A DNA stretch of 64,000 nt from Ottelia alismoides. Taxonomy: Eukaryota; Streptophyta; Magnoliopsida; Alismatales; Hydrocharitaceae. The notes below the pieces were generated by a model, which was not told the origin of the DNA, searched no databases, and was given only the letters and a program-made list of their open reading frames with translations. Both the position numbers and the translations under genes were made by a program. The stretch spans positions 186,001 to 250,000 of the forward strand of contig JAZKJV010000150.1 of the NCBI GenBank assembly GCA_037367405.1. Reading direction: 5' to 3'. Below, in pieces: positions 10,661 to 21,156 of the stretch (positions are counted from its first letter, which is position 1; the number at the start of each line of letters is the position of its first letter).

Positions 10661-11016
10661 CTATACTTAGGATAACCAGATCCTAAGTATAGGGGGAAGG
10701 GTCACCTAAGTCGGTTCATTGTACATTCTCCAGATCACATTGGTCCTCATACTCATTTCCTACCTATACTTAGGCTGACCTAAGCCTAAGTATAGGGGGG
10801 ACCGATGCCCGCATTGTACACTCATCCATTACCCCTCTTTCCCTCGTCCGCCCCATTTCTATTCTTCTTCTACACTTAAGCTGTCAGAGCCTAAGTTTAG
10901 GGGGGCGAGACGACTTCTATACTTTCTATTCCTCTTTGGCTCTTCTACGCTTAGCACGAGCTATGTCTTTTTCTTCGCTCTTCGTGCTCTGAGGACATAG
11001 CACACGCTAAGTATAG
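10661..11016 (+). repeat. Series of four hairpins with PPT-like right arms (element A)
   Basis: Hairpin 1 (10661-10692) has a perfect 13-bp stem and a 6-base loop. Hairpin 2 (10764-10795) also has a perfect 13-bp stem. Hairpin 3 (10870-10900) is imperfect. Hairpin 4 (10945-11016) is longer, with a GACATAGC arm. Each right arm reads about CTAAGTATAG and runs into a G tract, matching the true PPT core AAGTATAGGGGG at 12345-12356. The same four-hairpin order occurs in element C (59708-60052). Confidence 0.85.
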
Positions 11017-11030
11017 GGGGGCGTGTATAT

Positions 11031-11148
11031 ATTACATATATACTTTACCCATAGCTCGTACTTTCGCGTATTACATATATATTACATATATACTTTACCC
11101 ATAGCTCGTACTTTCGCGTATTACATATATATTACATATATACTTTAC
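11031..11148 (+). repeat. 50-bp tandem repeat, about 2.4 copies
   Basis: The unit begins ATTACATATATACTTTACCC at 11031 and 11081; a partial third copy starts at 11131. It lies directly after hairpin 4 and is not seen in element C. Confidence 0.9.
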
Positions 11149-12321
11149 AATAATTACGGGTGGGTAACAAATGAAAAAAAATTTTTAAAATAGGCTTCTT
11201 ATTTACTCGTGCATATCATCTCCGCATAGAAAAGTAAAAAGAGTCTTGCATTTTCATAGCATGACATCTCATCTCATCTGCATATGCAAAGTGAAAAGCT
11301 AGTGGGTTCTGGACCAAGTTATGAGTAGATATTGAGGATGGACTTGATTCGACCTTAATCCACCTAATTTCAGAGGAACCTTACAGGAACTGGAGTTAAG
11401 ATTTCTCAGGTCAAGTGACTTAATTCTTTAAGTCCGCATGTCTATGTTCACATGTCATCTTGATTAGTCTAAGTAGAATATCTCGTGCGTACACAGGATT
11501 CTTTTAGATAATGACCTAACTTGGACAAGCACTATGCACGTAGCTCTTCACTGATGAGGTGGTGAGGAGGTAGAATCCTTTAACTTGGAGTAGCACACGG
11601 GTGGAAACATCCGTCCTCCTCTAGGGAGGGAAGTGCGTCTCAACCTAGTCTAGTGGTGTTGACATCTAAGGACAGGGTGCTGTGGGTTGCAATAATGCTT
11701 CAAAAGAGGGATAGTCTACTGACTCAAGAGGAAAAACTCCTGATGTACATGCTGCTTTCGAAAAAAAAAATTGCAAAAACTCCAAAAAAATCAGACAGGT
11801 TCAAGAAAAAAATAAAATACCTGTCGGAGCCTGTATACTAGTAAAGAAATGCAGCTGGATGACTTGGCTACACTGGTCAGGCATCCCGGGATAGGTAGCT
11901 ACACTGGCTACCGTCCATTCTCTTCTCTACCCCCTCCTCTTGAGTTGGTCGCACTTGAACTTAGAAGGGAATACCCCGCTCCTCGAGGAAAGAGTTACTA
12001 TACCGGGTTATTGAGTTACCTTGTTAGAGGAGGCTGGTTCCGAGCCATTTCTGATGTGGAGAGTTACAAATCACTTACACAGTACAAGTAAGAATCATAG
12101 TCATCAGAAATTTGCGTTTGAGGATTTGTTCTGACCTGACTATTGAGGCGTCTTGAATAGAAGACTTGTGGAACTTGAAGTCTGTTAGGTCTTAAGTCCA
12201 GGTCCAAATAAGGTTCCGCCACACAATTAATCCAAAGTTTGAGTCAGGCTCCATTTTTCAACTTTTGTTCATGACCTTGGTATGGAACCCAAAATCATTT
12301 CACTCTTGCATTTCATTTTAG
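11149..12321 (+). other. Conserved non-coding 3' region of element A
   Basis: About 1.1 kb between pol and PPT, where some Athila elements carry an env-like ORF. Only short open frames exist (11653-11841 and 11849-12091). The stretch aligns by eye with the minus strand of element C at about 57770-58830. Indels between the two break the small reading frames, so it is better read as conserved non-coding sequence or a very old env remnant. Confidence 0.65.
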
Positions 12322-12356
12322 TTGCTCGGGGACGAGCAAGGTTTAAGTATAGGGGG
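12322..12356 (+). other. Pre-PPT hairpin and polypurine tract of element A
   Basis: The stem TTGCTCG (12322-12328) pairs with CGAGCAA (12333-12339) around a GGGA loop. The tract AAGTATAGGGGG (12345-12356) follows, one base before the 3' LTR. The PPT primes plus-strand synthesis. Element C has the equivalent hairpin at 57745-57763 with a compensatory base pair. Confidence 0.85.
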
Positions 12357-12357
12357 T

Positions 12358-15300
12358 TGATGAATCTGTGATTCATCACATCAAAAGTCAAAAATAGAGC
12401 CTTGTTCCCGAGAAAATAGAGGCATATTTCCTTTTATCTTGCATAAATAACACTCATGCATGCATCCATAATTCATGCATTTTAGCAGCTCATCTGCATT
12501 TAAATAAGAAGCCAAAAATCCCCTGTAAAATACCTCTTCATCAAATAACTTCTTCTCTCTATATATATATTCCTTAATAATAGAGGGAAGAATGCCAAAA
12601 AAAAATCACCCTTGTAAAATAGCCCAAACATCCTGAGAACCCTTGTAAAGCCCTCATACAAGCCCCTAATTAGGTCTACTCACTCCTAGAATACTTCTTA
12701 TTAAAAGACCTTCAAAATGAGACTAATTTCATTGAAATTGGAGCTTGTTTGAGAAACTTGGGTTTTTGGGTCATTTTGTATACTACATATGCATATTTAT
12801 GTATCTTTGTATTTATGTATCATATTTGACCTCATTTCCGTCTTTGGTCAACATGAAACTTGTAGATCTCATCAAGAACTACAATTTTCATGTTTTGAGT
12901 TTTTCCAAATTCGGCTTCCTCTTCTTCCTACACGTGTTTCTTCCTCCAGCCATTCACAGCAGGCCACGTGGCGCCCTCTGATTGCGCCACGCGGCCCGCT
13001 GCCCTTCGCCTCGTCCGCCCTCGCCTTCCGCCGTTGGATGGTCGTCCTGATCCAACGGCCTAGCCGCTACCACGTACACCCTTCACATTGACCGTCGGAT
13101 CAAAGCCCCCGCCTCATATCCATCGTCCGCTCGCGCCTTAATCTCATCACGGCACGTGGCAGCGCGTGCGCCCTTCGATAGCGCCTTCATCTCTTCATCT
13201 GCGCCGTTAGCCCCGCAGGCACCTAGACCACCCGATTGAACACCCGACTCCCATCTCAGCCATCCATCAGTACCGAGCCCTTAGCACACCACGTGGCGCT
13301 CGCTACGCCCTCGGATCGCCACGGCCAGATCTTCATCCAGCCGCTCATCTCGCTTCGATCACCACCGTTGGATCACAAGATCCAACGGTGGAGACTTCGT
13401 CTCCTACCTCGGGTGCCCCTCTCTCCCACGATCTCTGCCTTGCGGGAGGGGCACCCCCTTCCTATTCTTGGCAGCGCTCCTTCCACCGTCGCCGAGATCC
13501 ACAACCTCCACGATGGCCCCCACTCATCCCTTATCCTCGCCAGCTACTCCGTCAGCCACGTCAACCTCCAGCTCTCTCCCACGAACTCCATAAACCTCGC
13601 CCCATCTCCATTCCAGCCGTAACCTTCATCCTTTAAATACCCCCTCTCCGGCCACATTCTTCGCCATCCGCCACTCCAGGGAGGTCCCTCGAGCTCCAAG
13701 CTTCCTGTTGGTGACAACAATTGGTCGATTCGTCGAGCGACGACAGAGATCTAACTCCGGCGAGATCCATGGCTACCTCCGCCGTGCCGCAGCCTCCCTC
13801 GAGCAGCTGCTAGAGCTCGGGACCTTACCGATCCCTTGAGCGACGACCTGGAGCTCAAAGCTGAGCCCCAATCCCCAGGTAACTCCCTCCATCCATGCTC
13901 CAATCTTCTTCTTCTTTTTCTTGGATTTTCTCCGCTTTTATTCGCCGTCATCAGCCATCTTCGCGCCTCCTAATCACTCCGACGAGCTTCGTGTTGAAGC
14001 TCTGATCCTCGCGGGCCTCTCTACACCTTCAGACACTCTACTTCACCAGCCATCGACCTTCAGCTCCGCCACCTGGCCGGAGCTCTGTCACCCGACCACC
14101 TCCCTTCGCCTCAGGCCTCGCCGATCACTCCACTCTCCTCCACGAACACCTGCACGCTTCGGCTACCTCTTCTAACCCCTGCAGGATCTCATTCCTTCAT
14201 TGGCCGGAGCTTCACCGGAGACAACTTCGAGCTTCATCGTCATCCATCTCCAGGCGCCCCCCGTGGCTCCTGAAACCATCAGCGCCTCCGCCGCATCGTC
14301 ACGCTCCTGCTGGGATACCTCCGACAACTCGGAGAGCTTCATCGACATCTGGAGGATCGGGTGGAGCTAGGCGACCTTCACCGGAGCACCGCCCTCTCCT
14401 CCGCAGGTGGCGGAGGACCGTTAGAGAAGAAGAAGCAGCAACCGTTCGATCATCTGATCGAACGGTCCTCGCCTCGCCACGCGTCCCCTCGCCGCCCTTA
14501 TCATCGACCGTTAATCACACCTCAGATCGGACGACGCTCCAGCCGCCACGCGTCTTCATCGACATCCCTTGGATCCATCTTGATCCAAGGGCCTTCAGGC
14601 CGCCACGTCTCCTTATCCGAGCCTCGGCCTCCAAGCCTAGGCTCGGGTGACCCGAAGCTGCACCGAGGCTAGTCCGAACCTCCAGAGGACCCGAGCCTCA
14701 CTCCGAGCCTCCGACGCCCTCCGAACCTAGGTCGCCCCACGTGAGGAGCACGTGCGGCCTGGGTTATTTGCACAGACGCCCCTGAAGCTTTCAGAAATTG
14801 CAAAAAGGTCCCTGTGAAGCAGACACCACGTGAGGAGCACGTGTCTCTTGGAAAAATTGCATAGAAGTCCTGCATGCTATCGGTAATTGCATTTTAGTCC
14901 CTGTCAGCATATTTAATTGTTGAAATTTTAATTTCCAGTATTGCATTTACACCCTTGTGTTTGCACGTGTCCCTAGAGTGCATTTTTCATCATTTTGAGA
15001 TTCTAAAAATTGCATGTTGTTGGAAATTTTGTCCTCTATCTATTAGAACACGTGTTTGATTTTTGTTGACTTGCTTGAATTATTAATAAATTAAATGGTT
15101 CATTTGTGACATATTTTGCCCAGTGATGCCTTTTGATTTTTAGTTAATTATCTGTGCCTTCAAAAATCACCAAAAATTCACAGTAGCTTAAGGACATCAT
15201 TTTTAACACTCCATAAAAATTTCATATCATTTGCACGCATAACGAGGTCTAAATAAATAGTTTAGTGATTTTCTTGAATTAATTTTAATTAATTCATTTC

Positions 15301-15863
15301 ACAGTAAATTTAAGTTCTGTTAATTTTCCTAGGTCCCTGATCATTAGACCCTCCTAGGATAATTTTAGTTCTTGGAAAAATTGTGATATGATATTTATTA
15401 AAAATTAAACACTGAAAATCACCCTGTCTGTTTATTTAATTTACAGAAAAATTATTTTGAGTCGAAAAATTCCAAAAACATTAGTGTAGGTCATTTTCAT
15501 CATACATAATCGTCTGGCCAATTTTCATTATTTTTGGACTTCGTTTGATACATCAATTAAATTTAAAGTTAAATTGGCTAAGATTTGTCTGCATATGTCT
15601 GCATAAGAAATAAAAAGACCAAAAAAAAATTGACCCTCGAACATCAACACTTGAAGATTGCTGTGATCCACCTAAGGAGACAGTTGCCTCCCTGAGATCG
15701 ACCTTGGACTCCACCAAGTAAAAAAATATCACCGCTTAAAATTGACCAAAATCTATCTTAAGTGGTTTTTGATTAATCTCTCGTATCCGACTGCAACGAA
15801 CACTTAACATTAATTTGGAACTTTAATGTGCCCGAATTAAGTAAGGGTGCGGAAGGCTTATCA
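12358..15863 (+). repeat. Complete 3' LTR of element A (3506 bp)
   Basis: Runs from TGATGAATC to CTTATCA. The U3 edge is a palindrome (TGATGAATC, three bases, GATTCATCA). A U3 hairpin lies at 12850-12895 and the TATA-like TTTAAATA at 13632-13639. Downstream are paired G-boxes, then an AT-rich half with repeated TTGCA/GTCCCTG motifs. ORFs repeated from the 5' LTR are not considered genes. Confidence 0.95.
12850..12895 (+). promoter_or_regulatory. Conserved U3 hairpin in LTR A
   Basis: An imperfect inverted repeat, with CATGAAACTTGTAGATCTC facing its complement. Related hairpins occur at the matching U3 position of LTR B on both strands (18951-18995 and 47157-47203). A half-site (CTACAACTTTCATGT) occurs in LTR C. 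Function unknown; it could be a regulatory or structured RNA element. Confidence 0.6.
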
Positions 15864-16423
15864 GTCCCCCCTATACTTAGGCTACAAATAGCCTAAGTAA
15901 GGTCTGTGTTAAAGGGGGGGGGGGGGGGTTCTATGATACAAGGGTGAGGTGGAGGGAGTTCGTGAAGAATAGATATACACAGAGAGAGAGATAGAGAGAG
16001 AGAGCGATATTCAAGGGGGCGGGTGAGGATGAATATGTGCGGTGTAAGTGCGTGTGTGAGGGGGGGGGGATTTTTTTTGAGTACAATATGCAATACTGAA
16101 ATAAATATGCAGATGCAAGAATTTTTTTTCTTTACAAAATGCAATGCAATTTAACTGCTATAATCTCCCAAATCCTTCTCAGGTTCTTTCGCGGCCTCTT
16201 CAGCGGAAGTATTTGACTTCACGCCTCCATGAGAATCAAGCGTCCTCGATCACCATGGGCCCTGCCACAAAAGATAAACGTTAGAAAACTAGAGAAATTA
16301 AATCCGCAAAATAATATGCAACTAGATGATGCATGGAATGAGGGCCTAGAAATTATTGAATTAATTAAAGAAAATCAAAATTCAAAAATTAAGCAAGGCC
16401 GTGTCCCCGGCAACGGCGCCATT
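15864..16423 (-). mobile_element. Leader and remnant internal region of element B
   Basis: Read on the minus strand this is the start of an Athila-like element: after the LTR comes the tRNA-Asp-type PBS (16404-16421), then about 500 bases of AT-rich leader. It also holds a GA-rich microsatellite (about 15980-16005), a long G run (about 15915-15928) and one PPT-type hairpin (15871-15899). There is no gag or pol. The hairpin normally lies downstream of pol, so the coding part seems deleted. Element A ends exactly at 15863 and probably inserted here. Confidence 0.75.
16404..16421 (-). other. Primer binding site of element B
   Basis: The minus strand reads TGGCGCCGTTGCCGGGGA, identical to the PBS of element A. 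It starts two bases inside the LTR boundary. Confidence 0.92.
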
Positions 16424-19335
16424 TGATGAACGTGAAATTCACCTCTTTAATAAATATAAATAACGCTGTAGCACAGGAGGCGAATTTTGTTCAGCAAAGA
16501 CCACAGTCTTTGAATGCTGTGGAATATTTATGCTTGGCAAGTCTACCAAGGTCGAACACAGGGACACAGCTGCCTAATTAGCTATTGAATTTTGATTCAA
16601 GAAGTTCAATATGAATTAATTCCAATTTCAGGTTCATATGCAATGTACAAAGCAATGCAATGTGATGCTATGTTGCATGCAATTTTTTTACAGGATTTTT
16701 ATGCAGGTTAAAGTGATGCATGGGTAAATAATGCAAAGGAATATGCAAGATGAATAAAATGCCAGAATTATACCCTAAAATGTGAGCAACACAATATAGA
16801 ATGAAGTTAGAGTCTAATTGAACACATCATTAAAAATCGGTCATCATATCCAGCAAGACAAATAGAGCATGGTCCCATTTTTAACATAAAAATTCACTTA
16901 ATTTAAAACAGTGTCAAATGAGACAAATAAGTATGCTAGATTGTAGAGGACAAAACAAGGATCAAAACGACACTAAAATCATGCAAATTGGACCTACGAT
17001 GCTCAAGTTATGCTAAAAACAGTGCAAGGGCATAATTGTAATAAAAATGCAATAAAATAAAGGGATAATTATTGCATTTAGGTCCCTGGAGGGACCTAAA
17101 TGCAAATAAAGAAACCGCCTGGGCCTGTGAGTAATTTGTCCATGCGCGCAAGGGCCCTTTTGTAATTCTTCAAAACCATGAGGGCCTCCCTGTAAAATAC
17201 CCAGGCACGCACATGAGGCACGTGCCTGGGGACCAAAATGCAATTCGTTAAAACTTCCGGGTCTTCTCTGCAATTAACCCAACACCTCACGTGCGCTGCA
17301 CGTGACGGGCTAGGTTCGGGAGGAGGCTTGGGTTCGGGTCCACGTGGCATCTGTCTGTGGTTCGGATTGAAGCTCGGATGACCCGAGCCTATTGGTCTGG
17401 AGGGGAGGCTCGGGCTGCCACGTGTCTTTATCTCAACCGTTCGATCAGGAGGATCGGACGGAGACTGTACCTCCTTCATCCTCCGCGACCCACCGGAGTA
17501 GGCGGGGCTCCGACGAGGTCGATAGAGCTCCGCCGTCTGCCCCAGACACGTCTGATGGTCAGAGAAGAGAGCTGGGGGCGCCGCGAAGACGATGGCACTC
17601 CGGTGATGCTCCAAGGATGATCGGAGCTGCGAGTTGAAGAAGCGTCGCCGGAGGAGAAGATCGTGAAGATGCTCCGGTCTGAATTCCGGCCAATGAACCT
17701 GCAAATGGTTAAAGGAATAGCCGAAGCGTGCGCGTGAGGGTTTGTGAGTGAGCTGAGGGCCGTGGGGTGGCTGGAAGCGGGGACCCGGGGTCTCCTTCTC
17801 CGGCGAGGCGGAGAAGGAGGTGATCGGGGTGTTCGGGGATCTGGAGAAGAGAGAGGTGGTTGTCGAAGTTGCTGGTGGTCGGGTGAAGCTCGTAGGGTGA
17901 TTAGGTGAAGATGATGACGGTTGGATGTGGAGGAAAAAATGGGAGAAAAAGAGAGAAAAGGCGGGCACCTCGTCGGAGCGAGATGTAGCGGAGGAGGTGG
18001 TCTGGGCAGAGCACCGGGGGCGCTCGGGTCATGGCTCGACCTGGACGACCCCTCCAGGGAGCTTAGCTACCACCAGAGAGGTGGAGCTTACATGGCGGAG
18101 CAGCCATGGATCACATCGGGGCTTCGGCCATTATCGCCCCCTTGCAAGGACCTCTCCGCTGTCACCGGAGGGCCAAGGGCTGGGCCGAAGCCCCAAATTG
18201 GTGGATAAAGGCTATGGTGGCGGGGGAGGTGGGTTATATAGGCGGGGGAGGACGGCGGTTACGTGGGTAGGAAGGCGTTTTTGAGTGGGGGTTTAATGGC
18301 GATGGAGGTGATGACAGAGGGTTATGGAAGTCGCGCGAGGCTGGCGGAGGAACGGGCTATGTAGGGCGGCCGTTGGGAGTGGAAGAGGTGGCCGGAGGAG
18401 CGGGCTATATTAGGAAGGGGGCACGGGGGTTACGTGAGTCGCAACGCTGAAGGGGGGGGGGGGGGTTATGCGAGGTAGGAGATGATGGAAGGCCGTTGGA
18501 TCTAACGATCCAACGGCTGGGATGGTGGCGCAGAAGGAGGGTTAGGATCAGATCAAAGTTTTAATCCTGCGGCTAGGAGCGAAGTGAGATTGACGGCGGG
18601 GATTAGATCACATGGCTGATCGACGATGCGAGAGAAAGAGGTGACGTGGCGCGATGAGGGGTGTCGGATGGAGGGAGAATCGGATGGCTATCATTTAGGC
18701 GCTCGCCAATGGCAGTGATTGGACTTGGAGATGGATCTGACGGCTAGGAAGTAGAGCGGTGATGGATGGTTGAGATGGAAGCGGGTCGGAGGAGATCCAA
18801 CGGCCGAAAAAGGTGCCGGGTGGCGGAAAGGAGAGCGGGCCACGTGGGCGGCCCAGAGGTCGCCACGTGGCCCAATCAGATTAATTCAGAAATAAAAAAC
18901 AAAGAAAAATATAAAAGAATTAGTTAGAGGCCGAATTTGGAAAAAGTCAAAACATGAAAGTTGTTCATCTCGACGAGATCTACAACTTTCATGTTGGGCA
19001 AAAAGCTAAAAGAGGTCATCTGTACAAAAGCTATTTTTGGGGGTATTTTTAAGGGGATAAAAACTCCGATTTTGTGGTTTTGATTTATTTTTGTATTTTT
19101 TAGTGGTTTTAAAGGTCAGTGAATTATAGACAACTTATCTACCCAATTTTTAGGGGTTTTTGAGTTATAAAATAATTACAGAAAAATAAGGGCAATTAAA
19201 TACACAATAATTAAGGGTTAATTATACACAATATTGTACATGATAAAAATAGAGTTTTAAAGGATATTTTTATTGGCTTGTTTAAGCAGGGATTTAAATA
19301 AGGAGTTTTTAGCATGATGAATACGAGATTCATCA
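16424..19335 (-). repeat. 5' LTR of element B (2912 bp)
   Basis: On the minus strand it starts TGATGAATCTCGTATTCATCA and ends in GTTCATCA next to the PBS. A TATATAA box lies at 18234-18240 (minus). The U3 hairpin is at 18951-18995. Paired CACGTG boxes are at 17288-17293 and 17299-17304. The same family occurs as the + strand solo LTR at 46816-53673. ORFs here, such as 17096-17968 on the minus strand, lie in GC-rich LTR sequence and are not supported as genes. The right flank GACAT (19336-19340) is the presumed TSD half. Confidence 0.88.
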
Positions 19336-19480
19336 GACATGTTCCATCACTTATTCCCAATGACGGTAGCAATAACATGATCTAGGTAGTCTCTTCCTCC
19401 TATCTCTTTGTAAGAGTGGCTCCACTTTTTGTGTAGCCCTTTCCATTGTTAGAGGGAGATTGGCTCTGATACTACATGCA
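19336..19480 (-). mobile_element. TRIM internal fragment (minus orientation)
   Basis: Resembles the internal domain of the TRIM at 37928-38694 (CACTTATTCCCAATGACGGT, GTGGCTCCAC, GTAGCCCTTTCCA) and ends with GGCTCTGATACTA, a degenerate complement of the tRNA-iMet-type PBS. LTR B inserted into this fragment. Confidence 0.6.
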
Positions 19481-19489
19481 ATAACTTGA

Positions 19490-20440
19490 GCTTAGGTTGG
19501 TCTATAATATCCCAATATAATTTCAAATTGAAAAATCAAGATGTGTGAGAATGCATTATAAGTGGTGGGGATTACTACTTGACAACTTGAGCGTAAGCAT
19601 TTTTGGTGGTTGTGAACAGATCCACTCAGACCAGAAACAAACAAGTTGTCAGGTCTAGTATTCCTCGATAACGGAACGGGGAACCTAAGCCCGAGATGAT
19701 ATAAATACTATAACAGCAGTTTTCCTCTGATAGTGGAAAAGGCTATTCGAGAGGTGAAGCTATTCCTATAAAGAATATGCTACTCGGAGTGTGCGGTCCT
19801 ACTGTCATTGGGAATGAGTGATGGGTAGGAGGATGTTGCGAATATAAGTGGGGGAAATTGTAACACCCCAAACACAGTACTACATTGGAAAGACATAAAG
19901 AGTGAGAGTGGGTCATAAGAGTGGTGAAGATTACTATTGACAACTTGAGCTCAAGCATTTTAGGTGGTTCTCAACGAGGCCAATTGGGTGCATTCACAAC
20001 AATTTGTCAATGCTAGTTTTCCCCAATAACGGACCGGAAACCAACGTGAGAGCAAATCTCCATGTGATAGTGGAAAGGGTTACCTGAGAGGTGGAGCCAC
20101 CGCAACAAAGAGATAGGAAGAAAAGGGTATCCGGAATGTGCAATAGTCATTGTCATTGAGAATAAGTGATGGATCATATCGTAACGAGGATGTTACAAAT
20201 GTAAGTTCGGGGAGGTTGTAACACCCCAATAGTCTCACATCAGAACTTATGCAGTGTGAGGGTGTGCTAACACTATAAGTGATGGGGATTACTATTTGCC
20301 AAATTGAGCTTAAGTATTTTCGGTAGTTGTCAACAGGTCCAATTGGGTTCGAACCCACAAGTTATCGGAACAGATTTCTCCATTAACGGACCAAGGACCT
20401 AAGCTCGGAAAATTACATTAGGGGTCCTACATCCGAACAC
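19490..20440 (+). mobile_element. Tandem TRIM-type remnant, three LTRs and two internal domains
   Basis: Three related LTR segments (about 19490-19700, 19859-20060 and 20217-20440) alternate with two short internal domains. LTRs 2 and 3 begin TGTAACACCCC. Each is preceded by a purine tract (AAGTGGGGGAAA; GTTCGGGGAGG), as expected of a PPT. No coding capacity. Related to the minus-oriented tandem copy at 37928-38694 but much more diverged, so older. Confidence 0.65.
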
Positions 20441-20884
20441 GTACTTGCATGGTTAGTAACTTACGAATCCCAACCCATTTAAAATTAAATGTACAGATTT
20501 CGGTCATTAAATGGAGCGGATTGGATTTAGGATAACAAACGGATACATCCAGATTGATATCTCTAACTGGGAATTCCAATCAATCGATCGTTCCTCGGGA
20601 CCAACAAAGGGTAATACAGGAAATTTTACTTGTTGCCCAATGCACCTTTTTTTCGAAGTCAGAAATCTTAAACCCTGACTCACCTTCCGTGGATGAACCT
20701 TGTATAGGGCATTCTAATTGATGCTAATTAATTTCTAGATTCAGCAATTTCTTGTTATTTCTCCCCTGAAGTGAATGTGCCTTGTGTAATTATTCTAGCA
20801 AGTGAAGCCAAGAAGAAAGGGACACAATTATGCAGCGAGAGCGGGAATAATGGTCCCACACTAGAGCTGATCACCATCCTCTCC
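20441..20884. other. No feature recognised
   Basis: Unique-looking intergenic sequence without a convincing ORF or repeat signature. Confidence 0.6.
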
Positions 20885-20893
20885 TTTATTTGT

Positions 20894-21147
20894 CGGAAGG
20901 GGATCGTCTGCGGCAATTGGAATCCCAGCAGAGTCTGCTGTACCGATTTGAGCCGCTCGATCTCAATACGATATGGGCCCAGTACCGATTTGAGCCGCTC
21001 GATCTCGATCGAGCGGTTCACATGATTTTATACGATATGGGCCAACAAAAAATGCTAAATCGTGTGAACCGCTCGATCGAGATCGAGCGGCTCAAATCGG
21101 TACAGCAAACTCTGCTAGGATTCCACTACAGCAGACGATCCCCTTCC
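20894..21147. mobile_element. MULE-type MITE with 9-bp target duplication
   Basis: Terminal inverted repeats of about 65 bp begin GGAAGGGGATCGTCTGC and are flanked by the 9-bp duplication TTTATTTGT (20885-20893 and 21148-21156). Nine bases is the hallmark of Mutator-like elements. The motif GAGCCGCTCGATCTC is repeated inside, with an internal duplication at about 20945-21010. A related element lies at 35753-35940. No transposase. Confidence 0.82.
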
Positions 21148-21156
21148 TTTATTTGT

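Larger units (their letters stand above)
1..15863 (+). mobile_element. Athila-lineage Ty3/gypsy LTR retrotransposon A (5' end outside window)
   Basis: Order seen: partial 5' LTR, tRNA-Asp-type PBS, leader, gag, protease-RT-RNase H-integrase ORF, long non-coding 3' region, PPT, complete 3' LTR. Comparison with the 3' LTR shows that about 738 bases of the 5' LTR lie upstream of the window, so the whole element is about 16.6 kb. Lineage is inferred from the PBS, LTRs over 3 kb, absence of a C-terminal chromodomain and absence of a CCHC zinc knuckle in gag. No env-like ORF is present. The pol ORF is intact, but gag carries a stop and lies in another frame, so this copy is probably not autonomous as it stands. 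The 5-bp flank on the right is GTCCC (15864-15868); the matching left flank cannot be seen. Confidence 0.93.

Noticed and set aside
11031..11148. CRISPR-like array
   Set aside because: Contiguous 50-bp tandem repeat without spacers, in a plant retrotransposon.
11653..12091. Possible env-like gene of element A
   Set aside because: Only two short ORFs; element C has indels that break the frame; no signal peptide or membrane segment.
15915..15928. Long G run as a quadruplex or control element
   Set aside because: A homopolymer in decayed leader sequence; slippage or assembly error is as likely.
16229..16426. 65-codon ORF ending at the element B LTR
   Set aside because: Its C-terminus is just the reverse-strand translation of the primer binding site.
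17096..18284. 290-codon minus-strand ORF and plus-strand ORFs in LTR B
   Set aside because: Pro/Ser/Arg-rich translation of GC-rich LTR sequence; not kept open in the second LTR B copy.
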